A DNA stretch of 25,741 nt from Phenylobacterium aquaticum (GTDB lineage: Bacteria > Pseudomonadota > Alphaproteobacteria > Caulobacterales > Caulobacteraceae). Below are positions 14,676-22,717 of this stretch, one piece after another; within the stretch, counting starts at the first letter, position 1; each line of letters begins with the position of its first letter. The notes under the pieces are model-generated. The model was not told where the DNA came from, made no database searches, and saw only the letters and a list, made by a program, of their open reading frames with translations. The stretch is from assembly GCF_947378715.1 (NCBI RefSeq), contig NZ_CANCLE010000044.1, positions 1-25,741 of the forward strand, read 5' to 3'. A program made the translations under genes and the position numbers.

Positions 14676-16094
14676 ATGGCGGCCAGCCCGCGCCTTTCCC
14701 TGCCGATCGTCGGGGCGTTCAGCGCCACGGCCGCGCCGATCGCGGCCATCGCCCTGGTCATGGGGGTCTATCTGCCCCGCTTCTTCACCAGCCATATCGG
14801 CCTGACGCTCGGCGCCGTGGGCGCGGCCTTCGGGATCGTGCGGCTGATCGACATGGCGGTCGACCCGCTGCTGGGCCTGGCCATGGACCGCACCAAGACC
14901 GGGCTCGGCCGCTACCGGCCCTGGCTGATCCTCGGCGCGCCGATCGTCATGGCGGCGACCTACATGCTGTTCCTGGCCAGCCCCGGAATCAGCCTGGGCT
15001 ATCTGATCGCCTGGCTCCTGGTGCTCTATGTCGGGGTGTCGATCCTGACCCTGTCCCAGGCGGCCTGGGGGGCCTCCATCGCCACCGACTATCACGACCG
15101 CAGCCGGGTCTATGGGGTGATCCAGGCGGTCGGCGTGCTGGGCTCGGTGATGATCCTGTTCCTGCCCCTGCTGCTGGCCGGCAAGCCGGCCGGCGCCCAT
15201 GGCGGAGTTGGGGCCATGGGCTGGTTCCTGATCATCACCACGCCGCTGACCGTGCTGCTGTGCGTACTGATCACGCCGGAGCGCATCGCCCCGCAGAGCG
15301 GCTCGGAGGAGCGGGTGCGGCTGGCTGACTACTGGGCCCTGGTCACCCGGCCTGAGATGCTGCGCCTGGTGTTCGCCGACTTCGTGATCGCGCTCGGCCC
15401 GGGCACCACGGCGGCGCTCTATCTGTTCTTCTTCCACGACGCCCGCCACTACACCGGGCCGCAGACCTCGATCCTGCTCCTGTTCTACATCGCCGCCGGC
15501 CTGGTCGGCTCGATGTTCTGGGGCTGGCTGGCGCAGAAGATCGGCAAGCACCGGGCCCTGATGGCCTCGGCCGTGGTCTATGCCGTCGCCCAGTCGATGC
15601 TGATGATCATCCCGCCCGCCACCATGGCGCTGGCCATCCCCGGCATGTTCGCGGTGGGCTTCGTGGCGTCGGGCTTCGTGCCGATCGTCCGCGCCATGGT
15701 CGCCGACGTCGCCGATGAGGTGCGTCTGGAGACCGGCAAGGAGCGCGCCGGCCTGCTCTATGCGCTCGTCACCACCACCCAGAAGATCGGCGGGGCGATC
15801 ACCGTGACGGTCAGCTACACGGTGCTGCAGCTGGTCGGCTACAACCCGGTCGAAGGCGCGGCCAATTCGCCGGCGGCGATCCGCGGGCTGGAGCTCTGCT
15901 ACGTCTTCGCCCCCATCACCCTGGTGTTCCTGGGCGGGGCGGCTTTCATCGGCTGGAAGCTCGACGCCAAGCGCCATGGCGAGGTCCGGCGCCAACTGGA
16001 CATCCGCGACGCCCTGGCCGCCGAGGCCTCCCAGCTGACCACCGCCTCCGGGATCAGCCTGGGCGGTGAGCCGCCGGCCGCCAACCAGGGGTGA
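14676..16094 (+). CDS. MFS transporter, GPH/MelB-like (second of three tandem paralogs)
   Basis: The 472-residue carrier is similar along its whole length to its neighbours; by eye about half the residues are shared with the first copy. The signature reads VRLIDMAVDPLLGLAMDRTK followed by GLGRYRPW, with Asp59, Asp63 and Asp71. The C-terminal cytoplasmic tail after the last helix has the same KRHGEVRRQLDIRDAL pattern found in all three copies. ATG 14676 follows GGAGA at 14666-14670. The gap before it (153 bp) has no clear terminator, so transcription through from the first copy is possible. Substrate unknown. Confidence 0.92.
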   Translation: MAASPRLSLPIVGAFSATAAPIAAIALVMGVYLPRFFTSHIGLTLGAVGAAFGIVRLIDMAVDPLLGLAMDRTKTGLGRYRPWLILGAPIVMAATYMLFLASPGISLGYLIAWLLVLYVGVSILTLSQAAWGASIATDYHDRSRVYGVIQAVGVLGSVMILFLPLLLAGKPAGAHGGVGAMGWFLIITTPLTVLLCVLITPERIAPQSGSEERVRLADYWALVTRPEMLRLVFADFVIALGPGTTAALYLFFFHDARHYTGPQTSILLLFYIAAGLVGSMFWGWLAQKIGKHRALMASAVVYAVAQSMLMIIPPATMALAIPGMFAVGFVASGFVPIVRAMVADVADEVRLETGKERAGLLYALVTTTQKIGGAITVTVSYTVLQLVGYNPVEGAANSPAAIRGLELCYVFAPITLVFLGGAAFIGWKLDAKRHGEVRRQLDIRDALAAEASQLTTASGISLGGEPPAANQG

Positions 16095-16105
16095 GACGGT
16101 CGGTT

Positions 16106-16127
16106 CTGGCGCCCGGCACGGCGCCAG
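16106..16127 (+). terminator. Hairpin between second and third transporter genes
   Basis: A perfect 8-bp stem, CTGGCGCC (16106-16113) and GGCGCCAG (16120-16127), with a 6-base loop and two possible extra G-U pairs, begins 11 bases after the second transporter's stop. No T-run follows, so it could be an RNA-stabilising 3' hairpin or a weak terminator rather than a strong one. Confidence 0.45.
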
Positions 16128-16226
16128 GGCCGCCGAAAGGGGCTTGCGCAAACGCCGACCGCGCGGTCTGTTTCTGATCATTATCGCCCCGTCAGAGGGC
16201 GACCAATGGTTTTGAGGAGACGCCCC

Positions 16227-17657
16227 TTGTCCAACCCCACCGCCGGTCCGGCGGCTGGTCGGCTTTCGACGCCCACCATCTTCGCCTTCGCCAGCGCCGG
16301 CATTCCCGCCGTCATGCTGCAGCTGATCCTGTCGACCTATCTGCCGCGCTTCTATGCCGGGCACCTGGGGATAGCGCTCACCGCCGTCGCCGGCGCCGTG
16401 GCCCTGGTGCGGCTGATCGACATCGGCTTCGACCTGGTCATCGGCTTCGGCATGGACAGGACCCGCACCCGCTTTGGACGCTACCGGGTCTGGTTCGCGC
16501 TCGGCGTCCCGCTCCTGGCCTACGCCACCTACAAGATCCTCAACCCGCCGGCCGACGCCGGGGTGAGCTATCTGATCACCTGGCTGCTGATCATCTATAC
16601 CGGCACCTCGATCGTCACCCTGTCCCACGCCGCCTGGGCTGCGGCTCTGGCCACGGGCTACAATGAGCGCAGCCGCGTCTATGGCTGGATGCAGGCGGTC
16701 GGCGTCATCGGTTCGGTGAGCCTGTTGATGACCCCGATCCTGACCCATGGCGCGATCCAGCCGGGCAAGGGCGAGAGCATGTCGGCCATCGCCTGGATCA
16801 TCATCGGCCTGCTGCCCTTCACCACTGCGGCCAGCGTGTTCTTCGCCCCCGAGAAGCCGGCCGCGACGGACCACAAGGCCGCCGGCCTGAAGGACTATCT
16901 GGCGGTGTTCACCACGCCCGGCATGTTCCGCCTGGTGCTGGCCGACCTGTGCCTGGTGCTGGGGCCGGGCACCACCTCGCCGATCTACATCTTCTTCTTC
17001 CACGACGCGAAGGGCTTCCCGATCAAGGAGGTCAGCCTGCTGTTGATCCCCTATATCGGGGCCGGTCTGCTGGGCGCGCCGATCTGGGCGCGCATCGCCC
17101 AGCGCCTGGGCAAGCACCGCACCCTGCAGGTCGCCTGCGTCTGCTACGCCATCTGCCAGACCGTGCTGATGGCCCTGCCCAAGGCCGAGTTCGCCATGAC
17201 GGCGGCGGGCATGTTCGCCGTGGGCTTCTGCACCTCGGCCTTCGTGCTCTTGATCCGCGCCATGGTCGCCGACATCTCCGACCAGATCCGGCTGGAGACC
17301 GGCCAGAACCAGGCGGGCCTGCTCTACGCCCTGGTGACCGTGACCCAGAAGTTCGGCTCCTCGATCACGGTGGCCATCGTGTTCCCGATCCTGGCGGCGG
17401 TCGGCTACAACGCCAAGGACGAGGCGATGAACACCGCCGCGGCGATCCAGGGGCTGGAGATGTGCTACCTGTTCGCGCCGATCATACTGGTGCTGGTCGG
17501 GGGCGCCCTGTTCTTCGGCTACAAGCTGGACAAGGACCGCCACGCCGACATCCGCCAACAGCTGGACGCCCGCGACGCGGCCCTCACCGAAGCCCTGGAA
17601 CTCGAACCCCTGGCCGGGCTGTCCACGGGACCAGGAGGAACCGCGCCGGTGCGGTGA
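16227..17657 (+). CDS. MFS transporter, GPH/MelB-like (third of three tandem paralogs)
   Basis: This protein of about 476 residues has the same 12-helix layout and C-terminal tail (DRHADIRQQLDARDAAL) as the two upstream copies. The signature reads VRLIDIGFDLVIGFGMDRTR followed by FGRYRVW: the Pro after the second Asp, present in copies one and two, is Leu here. I favour TTG 16227, preceded at 7 bases by GAGGAG (16214-16219), because the resulting N-terminus matches its paralogs. An in-frame ATG at 16206, preceded by AGAGGG, would add seven residues and cannot be excluded. It converges with mrp across a palindromic repeat cluster. Substrate unknown. Confidence 0.9.
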   Translation: MSNPTAGPAAGRLSTPTIFAFASAGIPAVMLQLILSTYLPRFYAGHLGIALTAVAGAVALVRLIDIGFDLVIGFGMDRTRTRFGRYRVWFALGVPLLAYATYKILNPPADAGVSYLITWLLIIYTGTSIVTLSHAAWAAALATGYNERSRVYGWMQAVGVIGSVSLLMTPILTHGAIQPGKGESMSAIAWIIIGLLPFTTAASVFFAPEKPAATDHKAAGLKDYLAVFTTPGMFRLVLADLCLVLGPGTTSPIYIFFFHDAKGFPIKEVSLLLIPYIGAGLLGAPIWARIAQRLGKHRTLQVACVCYAICQTVLMALPKAEFAMTAAGMFAVGFCTSAFVLLIRAMVADISDQIRLETGQNQAGLLYALVTVTQKFGSSITVAIVFPILAAVGYNAKDEAMNTAAAIQGLEMCYLFAPIILVLVGGALFFGYKLDKDRHADIRQQLDARDAALTEALELEPLAGLSTGPGGTAPVR

Positions 17658-17671
17658 CACTGAAGCCCTCG

Positions 17672-17797
17672 CCCCCTTTGGGGGAGAGGGTTGGGTGAGG
17701 GGCTCTTGCTGACGCGCCGCCTCACCTGATCCTCCGAAAGACGCGCGGCTTCGCCTCGCGCCCCTCACCCTGCCCTCTCCCCGTCAGGCGGGGAGAG
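17672..17797. repeat. Palindromic repeat cluster with 23-base inverted arms
   Basis: Between convergent genes lies an inverted repeat with arms 17681-17703 and 17760-17782. Each has 10 matching bases (GGGGAGAGGG), 2 mismatches and 11 matching bases (GGGTGAGGGGC). Each arm also belongs to its own small hairpin: CCCCC/GGGGG (17672-17676 and 17680-17684), and CTCTCCCCG/CGGGGAGAG (17775-17783 and 17789-17797). The architecture is like the cluster at 6707-6847, indicating two inverted copies of one repeat unit. No coding capacity; it may double as a bidirectional terminator. Confidence 0.82.
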
Positions 17798-17810
17798 GAC
17801 GTAAGCGCGC

Positions 17811-18926
17811 TCAGCTCAAGAGCTTCGCCATCGCCACGAACACCTGGGCCGAGGCGCTGTCGGGGGCGGCGGCGACCACCGGCTTGCCGTCGTCGCAGGC
17901 CTGGCGCAGCGCCATGTCCAGCGGGATCTGGGCCAGCAGGGGCACGCCCAGCTTGACGGCCTCGGCCTTGGCGCCGCCCTCGCCGAAGATCGGGATGCGC
18001 GCGCCTGAGCCATCGATGAACCAGGCCATGTTCTCGACCACGCCGAGGATCGGGGTGGCGGTCTTGACGTACATGGCCGCCGCGCGACGGGCGTCGATCA
18101 GGGCGATCTCCTGCGGGGTGGAGACGATCACCACCCCGTCCAGCTTCAGCTTCTGGACCAGGGTCAGCTGGATGTCGCCGGTGCCGGGCGGCAGGTCGAC
18201 GACCAGCACGTCCAGGGGCTCGGCCGCCGAGCCCCAGGCCACGTCATGCACCATCTGGCGCGCGGCCGAGGAGGCCATGGGACCGCGCCAGATCATCGGC
18301 GCCGCCTCGTCGACCAGGAAGCCGATCGACATCACCTTGATGCCCCAGGCCTCCAGCGGGATCAGCTTCTTCTCCGGCCCGAAGCCCGGCTCACCGTCGA
18401 CACCCAGCATGCGCGGGGCCGAGGGGCCATAGACATCGGCGTCGAGCAGGCCGACCCTCAGGCCCTGGCGGGCGAGCGCCACGGCCAGGTTCACCGAGAT
18501 GGTCGACTTGCCCACCCCGCCCTTGCCGCTGGCGACGGCGATGACCTTCTTCACATGGGCGGGACGTTCGGCCTCGGCCGGAGGCGACGGCTGGGCTTGC
18601 GGGTCGTGGGCCAGCCGCGCGCCCTTGCGCATCCGGGTCACGCCGGGGGCCGGCGGCGGGGCGGGCGGCGCCTCGGCGGTCAGCACCACCTGGGCCCGGG
18701 TCACGCCCGGCAGGGCGGCCAGCAGCTTCTCGGCGGTGTCGCGGACCGGGCCATAGGCTTCGACCTGGTCGGCCGGGACCTCGAGCATGAAGCCCGCGCG
18801 ACCTGGGGCCAGGATCAGGCCGCGCACCAGGCCGGCGTCGGACAATCCCTGACCGCTCCTGGGGTCGATCACCTGGTTCAGCACGGCCATCAGGCCGGCG
18901 CGGTCGATTGGAGCTTCGGAGGTCAT
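17811..18926 (-). CDS. mrp: Mrp/ApbC-family P-loop ATPase (Fe-S cluster carrier), lacking CxxC
   Basis: The 371-residue protein has an N-terminal MIP18/FSCA domain (about residues 8-85), a Pro/Ala-rich linker (about 86-123), and a ParA-like ATPase domain with the deviant Walker A SGKGGVGKST (133-142), DADVYGPS, the switch DLPPGTGD and VSTPQEIAL. Mrp/Ind1-type proteins deliver Fe-S clusters to apoproteins in the cytoplasm. The CxxC that usually follows VVENM is missing (the sequence runs VVENMAWFIDGSGARIP), and the whole protein has a single Cys (344). I start at ATG 18926; a longer frame from 18974 would run through the upstream decamer repeats. It is divergent from hflK. Confidence 0.93.
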   Translation of the reverse strand: MTSEAPIDRAGLMAVLNQVIDPRSGQGLSDAGLVRGLILAPGRAGFMLEVPADQVEAYGPVRDTAEKLLAALPGVTRAQVVLTAEAPPAPPPAPGVTRMRKGARLAHDPQAQPSPPAEAERPAHVKKVIAVASGKGGVGKSTISVNLAVALARQGLRVGLLDADVYGPSAPRMLGVDGEPGFGPEKKLIPLEAWGIKVMSIGFLVDEAAPMIWRGPMASSAARQMVHDVAWGSAAEPLDVLVVDLPPGTGDIQLTLVQKLKLDGVVIVSTPQEIALIDARRAAAMYVKTATPILGVVENMAWFIDGSGARIPIFGEGGAKAEAVKLGVPLLAQIPLDMALRQACDDGKPVVAAAPDSASAQVFVAMAKLLS

Positions 18927-18930
18927 GAGG

Positions 18931-18958
18931 TCTTTGTCTGGCTTTGTCTTGCTTTGCC
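18931..18958. repeat. Three imperfect 10-bp tandem repeats upstream of mrp
   Basis: On the plus strand the decamers are TCTTTGTCTG, GCTTTGTCTT and GCTTTGCC(GA), in exact 10-bp register, 4 to 32 bases upstream of the mrp ATG. On the mrp-sense strand they read as CAAAG-phased units. They lie in the probable 5' leader of mrp. With a one-helical-turn period they could be a protein-binding array or a simple slippage product. Confidence 0.6.
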
Positions 18959-19060
18959 GAGGGTCGCGCCTCATATCCGGCTGACAGCGCCGGTTTACAA
19001 GTCCGCTCGGGGACGTGTGCGACGCGGCCGCGCCGAGATCAGAAGTCAGACGACGCGACC

Positions 19061-20215
19061 ATGCCCTGGAATGACAACGCTAACCCTGGCCCCTGGGGCT
19101 CACCGTCCAACGGCGGCGATGGCGACCGGCGCGACCCGCCGGGCGGGGGACGAGGTCCGGGCGGTCCGCGCCGAACCGGCGGCCCCGACATGCCGCCCTC
19201 TTTCGACGACGCCCTGCGCCGGTTGCGCGGACTGCTGGGCGGGCCCGGCGCGCCGCGCTCCGGCGTCGCCGCCATCGTCGCCGGCGCCGCCTTCGGCATC
19301 TGGGCCCTGTCTGGCGTCTATGTCGTGCAATCCAACGAGCAGGCGGTGGTCACCACCTTCGGCCGCTACACCCGCTCTGAATCTCCGGGCCTGCGCTACC
19401 ATCTGCCGACGCCGATCGAGGCGGTGGAGAAGGTGGCGGTCACCAGCCTGAACCGCACCGACATCGGCGGCGCCATCGGCGCCGACGTGCCCGAGGAAAG
19501 CCTGATGCTGACCGGCGACGAGAACATCGTCGACCTGGACTTCAGCGTCACCTGGCGGATCAGCGACGCGGCGGCCTATCTCTTCACCATGCGCGACCAG
19601 AACGAGGCCGTGCAGGCCGCCGCCGAGAGCGCCATGCGCGAGGTGGTCGGCAAGACCACCCTGGGCTCGATCCTGACCAGCGGTCGCGGCCAGGTGCAGT
19701 TCGAAACCGCCGACCTGATGCAGAAGATCCTGGATCGCTGGGGCGCCGGCGTCAGCGTGGTCGAGGTGCAGATCCGCTCCGCCAACCCGCCGGCCGAAGT
19801 GATCGACGCTTCCCGCCAGGTGGCCAACGCCCAGCAGGACGCCGAGAGCAAGGTCAATGAGGCCAACACCTATAAGAACCGGGTGGTCAATGAGGCCAAG
19901 GGCGACGCCTCGGCCATCACCCAGTCGGCCGAGGGCTATCGCGAACAGGCCGTGCGCGAGGCCAAGGGCGAGGCCGCCCGCTTCAACCAGATCTATGTGG
20001 AATACCGCCGCGCCCCGGCCGTGACCCGCCAGCGGCTCTATATCGAGACCATGCAGCGGGTGCTGGCCAAGTCGAACAAGGTCGTCGTCGACGGCAAGGG
20101 GACCAGCGCCCCGATCATCCTGCCGCCGGACGTCTTCAAGCCCAGGGCCAGCGCGGTGATCGCGCCGCCGCCCTCGGCCTCCGATGGCCCGCCCGCTTCG
20201 GGAGTCGTCCGATGA
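19061..20215 (+). CDS. hflK: HflK, SPFH-domain regulator of the FtsH protease
   Basis: The 384-residue protein has a Gly/Pro-rich disordered N-terminus (1-60), one membrane helix (about 68-89), the start of the SPFH/band-7 domain (VQSNEQAVVTTFGRYTRSES), and a helical coiled region rich in Ala/Glu (AKGDASAITQSAEGYREQAV). HflK with HflC forms a large inner-membrane cage around FtsH and modulates its proteolysis of membrane proteins. ATG 19061 gives the usual MPWND start of alphaproteobacterial HflK; upstream in-frame sequence is Arg/Ser-rich and unlike the family. Its stop overlaps the hflC start (ATGA), so the two are one operon, divergent from mrp. FtsH is not encoded in this window. Confidence 0.95.
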   Translation: MPWNDNANPGPWGSPSNGGDGDRRDPPGGGRGPGGPRRTGGPDMPPSFDDALRRLRGLLGGPGAPRSGVAAIVAGAAFGIWALSGVYVVQSNEQAVVTTFGRYTRSESPGLRYHLPTPIEAVEKVAVTSLNRTDIGGAIGADVPEESLMLTGDENIVDLDFSVTWRISDAAAYLFTMRDQNEAVQAAAESAMREVVGKTTLGSILTSGRGQVQFETADLMQKILDRWGAGVSVVEVQIRSANPPAEVIDASRQVANAQQDAESKVNEANTYKNRVVNEAKGDASAITQSAEGYREQAVREAKGEAARFNQIYVEYRRAPAVTRQRLYIETMQRVLAKSNKVVVDGKGTSAPIILPPDVFKPRASAVIAPPPSASDGPPASGVVR

Positions 20216-21102
20216 ACCGCAGCCTGACCATCGCCCTCGTCCTCGCGTTCGTGGGCTTCGTGGTGCTGAGCAACACCCTGTACGTGGTCGGCCAGCGCGA
20301 GCAGGCGATCGTGCTCAGCTTCGGCGGCCCGGTGCGGGTGGTGAACGCCGTCGGCCATGACGAACCCGGCCTGCACATGAAGGCCCCCTTCGTCGAGAAC
20401 GTGGTCAAGGTCGACAAGCGCAACCTGCCGCTGATCGCCGACAAGGAAGAGATCATCGACGTCAACCAGAAGCGCCTGGTCGTCGACGCCTTCGTCCGCT
20501 ACCGCATCGCCAATCCGCTGCAGTACTACCGGACCCTGCGCAACGAGACGATCGCCCAGGACCGCATCGAGCGGCTGGTCAATTCCTCCCTGCGTCAGAT
20601 CCTGGGCTCGGCCACCACCGAGCAGATCGTCTCCACCCAGCGCGGGGCCCTGATGGCCGCGACCCTGGCCGACGTCGCCAAGCGGGCCAGGACCTCGGAC
20701 CTCGGCGTCGAGATCATCGACGTGCGGATCAAGCGCGCCGACCTGCCCCAGGGCAACCAGGAGGCCGTGTTCCGCCGCATGCGCACCAGTCGCGAGCAGG
20801 ACGCCGCACAGATCCGCGCCGGCGGCGAACAGCAGAAGCGCCAGATCATCGCCGAGGCCAACAAGGAGGTGGCGATCACCCTGGCCACCGCCACCGAGGA
20901 GGCCGAGAACGTGCGCGGCCAGGGCGACGGCCTGCGCACCCGCATCTTCGCCCAGAGCTTCGGCAAGGACCCCAGCTTCGCGGCCTTCTACCGGTCCATG
21001 CAGGCCTATGAAGCCTCGCTCGGCCAAGGCGACACGACCATGGTGCTGTCGCCGGACAGCGCCTTCTTCAAGTATTTCGAGCGCGGCCCCGGCGCGAAGT
21101 AG
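20212..21102 (+). CDS. hflC: HflC, SPFH-domain partner of HflK
   Basis: The 296-residue protein has an N-terminal membrane helix (about 5-26), the band-7 domain beginning VVGQREQAIVLSFGGPVRVV, the conserved DKRNLPLIADKEEIIDVNQ and DLGVEIIDVRIKRADLP segments, and a C-terminal helical region with REQDAAQIRAGGEQQKRQII. It has normal family length. It partners HflK in the inner-membrane FtsH-HflKC assembly. It overlaps hflK by 4 bp and is the last gene of the pair: the next gene converges with only 15 bp between the stops and no clear terminator. Confidence 0.95.
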   Translation: MNRSLTIALVLAFVGFVVLSNTLYVVGQREQAIVLSFGGPVRVVNAVGHDEPGLHMKAPFVENVVKVDKRNLPLIADKEEIIDVNQKRLVVDAFVRYRIANPLQYYRTLRNETIAQDRIERLVNSSLRQILGSATTEQIVSTQRGALMAATLADVAKRARTSDLGVEIIDVRIKRADLPQGNQEAVFRRMRTSREQDAAQIRAGGEQQKRQIIAEANKEVAITLATATEEAENVRGQGDGLRTRIFAQSFGKDPSFAAFYRSMQAYEASLGQGDTTMVLSPDSAFFKYFERGPGAK

Positions 21103-21117
21103 GCGCCGCGCGGCCCT

Positions 21118-21774
21118 CTAGACCAACCAGCCCCGCACCTCGTGCAGGTCGGTGGCGATGCGGACGCACAGCTCGCGCATCTCGTCGGTGGGGGCCAGCA
21201 TGTCCGGCACCATGACGGTCATCATACCCGCCGCCGCCGCTGCGCGGACACCGTTGTGGCTGTCCTCGAGCGCCAGGCACAGGTGCGGCGCGACCCCCAG
21301 CCGCTCGGCGGCCAGCAGATAGGGGTCCGGATTGGGCTTGGGCCGGGCGTAGTCGCCGTGCGCCACCACGGTGTGGAAGCGGTCGCGGATGCCGTGATGG
21401 CCCATGTGGTGCTCGACCTCACGGTGATGCGAGGAGGTGGCGATGGCCCGCGGCAGGTCGAGTTCATCCAGCCGGTCGAGGATCTCCACCACCCCGGTCT
21501 TGAGGGCCAGCTCCACCGCCGCCAATTCATGGAACTTCAGGCTGGCCGCCGCACGAAAGGCCGTGGCGTCGAAGTCGGCGCCGAAGTGGTCCAGCAGCTG
21601 ATGCTCGTTATGGGCCCAGGTCAGGCCGATCAGCTTAAGGAACAGCGCCTTGGGAAACTCCAGGCCCATCTCCTGGGCCGTGGCCACGACGGCGGCGTGA
21701 TAGACGGTCTCGGTGTCGACCAGGAGGCCGTCCATGTCGAACACGACGGCCTGGGGAACGCGGGGAAGGCTCAT
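21118..21774 (-). CDS. HAD-superfamily (subfamily IA) phosphatase/phosphomutase-like protein
   Basis: The 218-residue protein has all HAD motifs: motif I VVFDMDGLLVD (Asp13 nucleophile, Asp15), motif II ATSSHH, motif III Lys in YARPKPNPDPYL, and motif IV ALEDSHNGVRAA. The helical cap between motifs I and II fits subfamily IA and resembles beta-phosphoglucomutase and the YniC-type sugar-phosphate phosphatases. Asp15 permits phosphatase or mutase chemistry; the substrate is not determinable. A His-rich patch (SHHREVEHHMGHHGIRDRFH) follows motif II. It lies 49 bp downstream of serB on the same strand and is probably co-transcribed. Confidence 0.92.
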   Translation of the reverse strand: MSLPRVPQAVVFDMDGLLVDTETVYHAAVVATAQEMGLEFPKALFLKLIGLTWAHNEHQLLDHFGADFDATAFRAAASLKFHELAAVELALKTGVVEILDRLDELDLPRAIATSSHHREVEHHMGHHGIRDRFHTVVAHGDYARPKPNPDPYLLAAERLGVAPHLCLALEDSHNGVRAAAAAGMMTVMVPDMLAPTDEMRELCVRIATDLHEVRGWLV

Positions 21775-21823
21775 GGCGGGCTGACTAGCCCAGGTTGCCC
21801 ATCCCGCGAAATCACACCGCGCT

Positions 21824-22717
21824 TCAGTCCGTGACGAAGTCGGCCTGGGCGTAGCCCTGGAAGTACAGCAGGGCGGTCAGGTCGGCATGGTCTACCTTGG
21901 CGTCGGCCTGGGCGGCGACGATCGGCTTGGCGCGGTAGGCGACGCCGAGGCCCGCAGCCTCGATCATGGCCAGGTCGTTGGCGCCGTCGCCGATGGCGAG
22001 CGTCTGGGCCAGGTCCAGGCCCAGCGCCCTGGCCTCGCCGGCCAGGGCGGCGAGCTTGGCCTCGCGGCCGAGGATCGGCTCGCCGACCGTGCCGCTCAGC
22101 GCGCCGTCGGCCTCGCCCAGGGTGTTGGCGCGGTCCTCGTGGAAGCCGGCGGCGACCGCCACCCGGGAGGTGAAGAAGGTGAAGCCGCCGGAGACCAGCA
22201 GACAGCGGGCGCCGGACGCCGCCATGGTCCGCACGAAGGTCCGGGCGCCGGGGTTCAGCCGCACGCGCTGGTCATAGGCCAGCTGCAGGTCGGTGACCGG
22301 CAGGCCCTTCAGCATGGCGACCCGTTCGCGCAGCGCGCCCTCGAACTCCAACTCGCCGCGCATGGCGCGCTCGGTGATGGCAGAGACCTGGGCCTTCACG
22401 CCGGCGAAGTCGGCGAGCTCGTCCAGGCACTCGCAGCTGATGATGGTGGAGTCCATGTCGGCGACCAGCAGCCGCTTCCTGCGCCCGTTCCAGGGCTGGA
22501 CGCAGTGGTCGATGGCCGAGCCGTCCAGCACCGACGCGGCGGCGGCGCGGATCGCGGCGAGGTCCTCGCCTTCCAGGGCCAGGTCGAGGGCGCCGGGGCC
22601 GAGCGGCCGAGGCTCCTTGACGCGAGCGCCCGCGGCTGCGAGCGCTGGGGCGAGACGGCCGAGCGCGGCCTGGACCTGGTCCGGCTGCGGACTGACGAGG
22701 GTGAGAGCGATCTGCAT
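21824..22717 (-). CDS. serB: Phosphoserine phosphatase SerB
   Basis: The 297-residue protein has an N-terminal ACT-like regulatory region (about 1-75) and a SerB HAD domain: motif I VADMDSTIISCECLDELA (Asp87 nucleophile, Asp89), motif II LLVSGGFTFF, and motif IV AIGDGANDLAMIEAAGLGVA. It dephosphorylates O-phosphoserine in the last step of serine synthesis. I use the Met at 22717, giving the typical MQIALTLVS start; ATGs at 22729 and 22762 would extend it into miaA. With this start its initiation codon shares bases 22716-22717 with the miaA ATG on the other strand, and no ribosome binding site is evident, which suggests a leaderless or very short leader mRNA. Confidence 0.95.
   Translation of the reverse strand: MQIALTLVSPQPDQVQAALGRLAPALAAAGARVKEPRPLGPGALDLALEGEDLAAIRAAAASVLDGSAIDHCVQPWNGRRKRLLVADMDSTIISCECLDELADFAGVKAQVSAITERAMRGELEFEGALRERVAMLKGLPVTDLQLAYDQRVRLNPGARTFVRTMAASGARCLLVSGGFTFFTSRVAVAAGFHEDRANTLGEADGALSGTVGEPILGREAKLAALAGEARALGLDLAQTLAIGDGANDLAMIEAAGLGVAYRAKPIVAAQADAKVDHADLTALLYFQGYAQADFVTD

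Noticed and set aside
14604..17768. An uninterrupted antisense frame of 1054 codons across two transporter genes
   Set aside because: Its product is a low-complexity Gly/Asp/His/Gln/Arg-rich string with no domain. It mirrors the GC-rich codon bias of the real MFS genes, which have clear motifs, starts and ribosome binding sites. The same applies to antisense frames at 23791-25707, 6985-8889 and 12003-13499.
18944..19060. An N-terminal extension of hflK from 18944
   Set aside because: The extra 39 residues are unlike HflK, which in this group begins MPWND close to the Gly-rich region, and they overlap the upstream region of the divergent mrp gene.
22293..22715. A long N-terminal extension of miaA in the same frame
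   Set aside because: It is antisense to serB coding sequence, is Ser/Arg/Ala-rich with no family resemblance, and MiaA proteins begin right at the P-loop strand.
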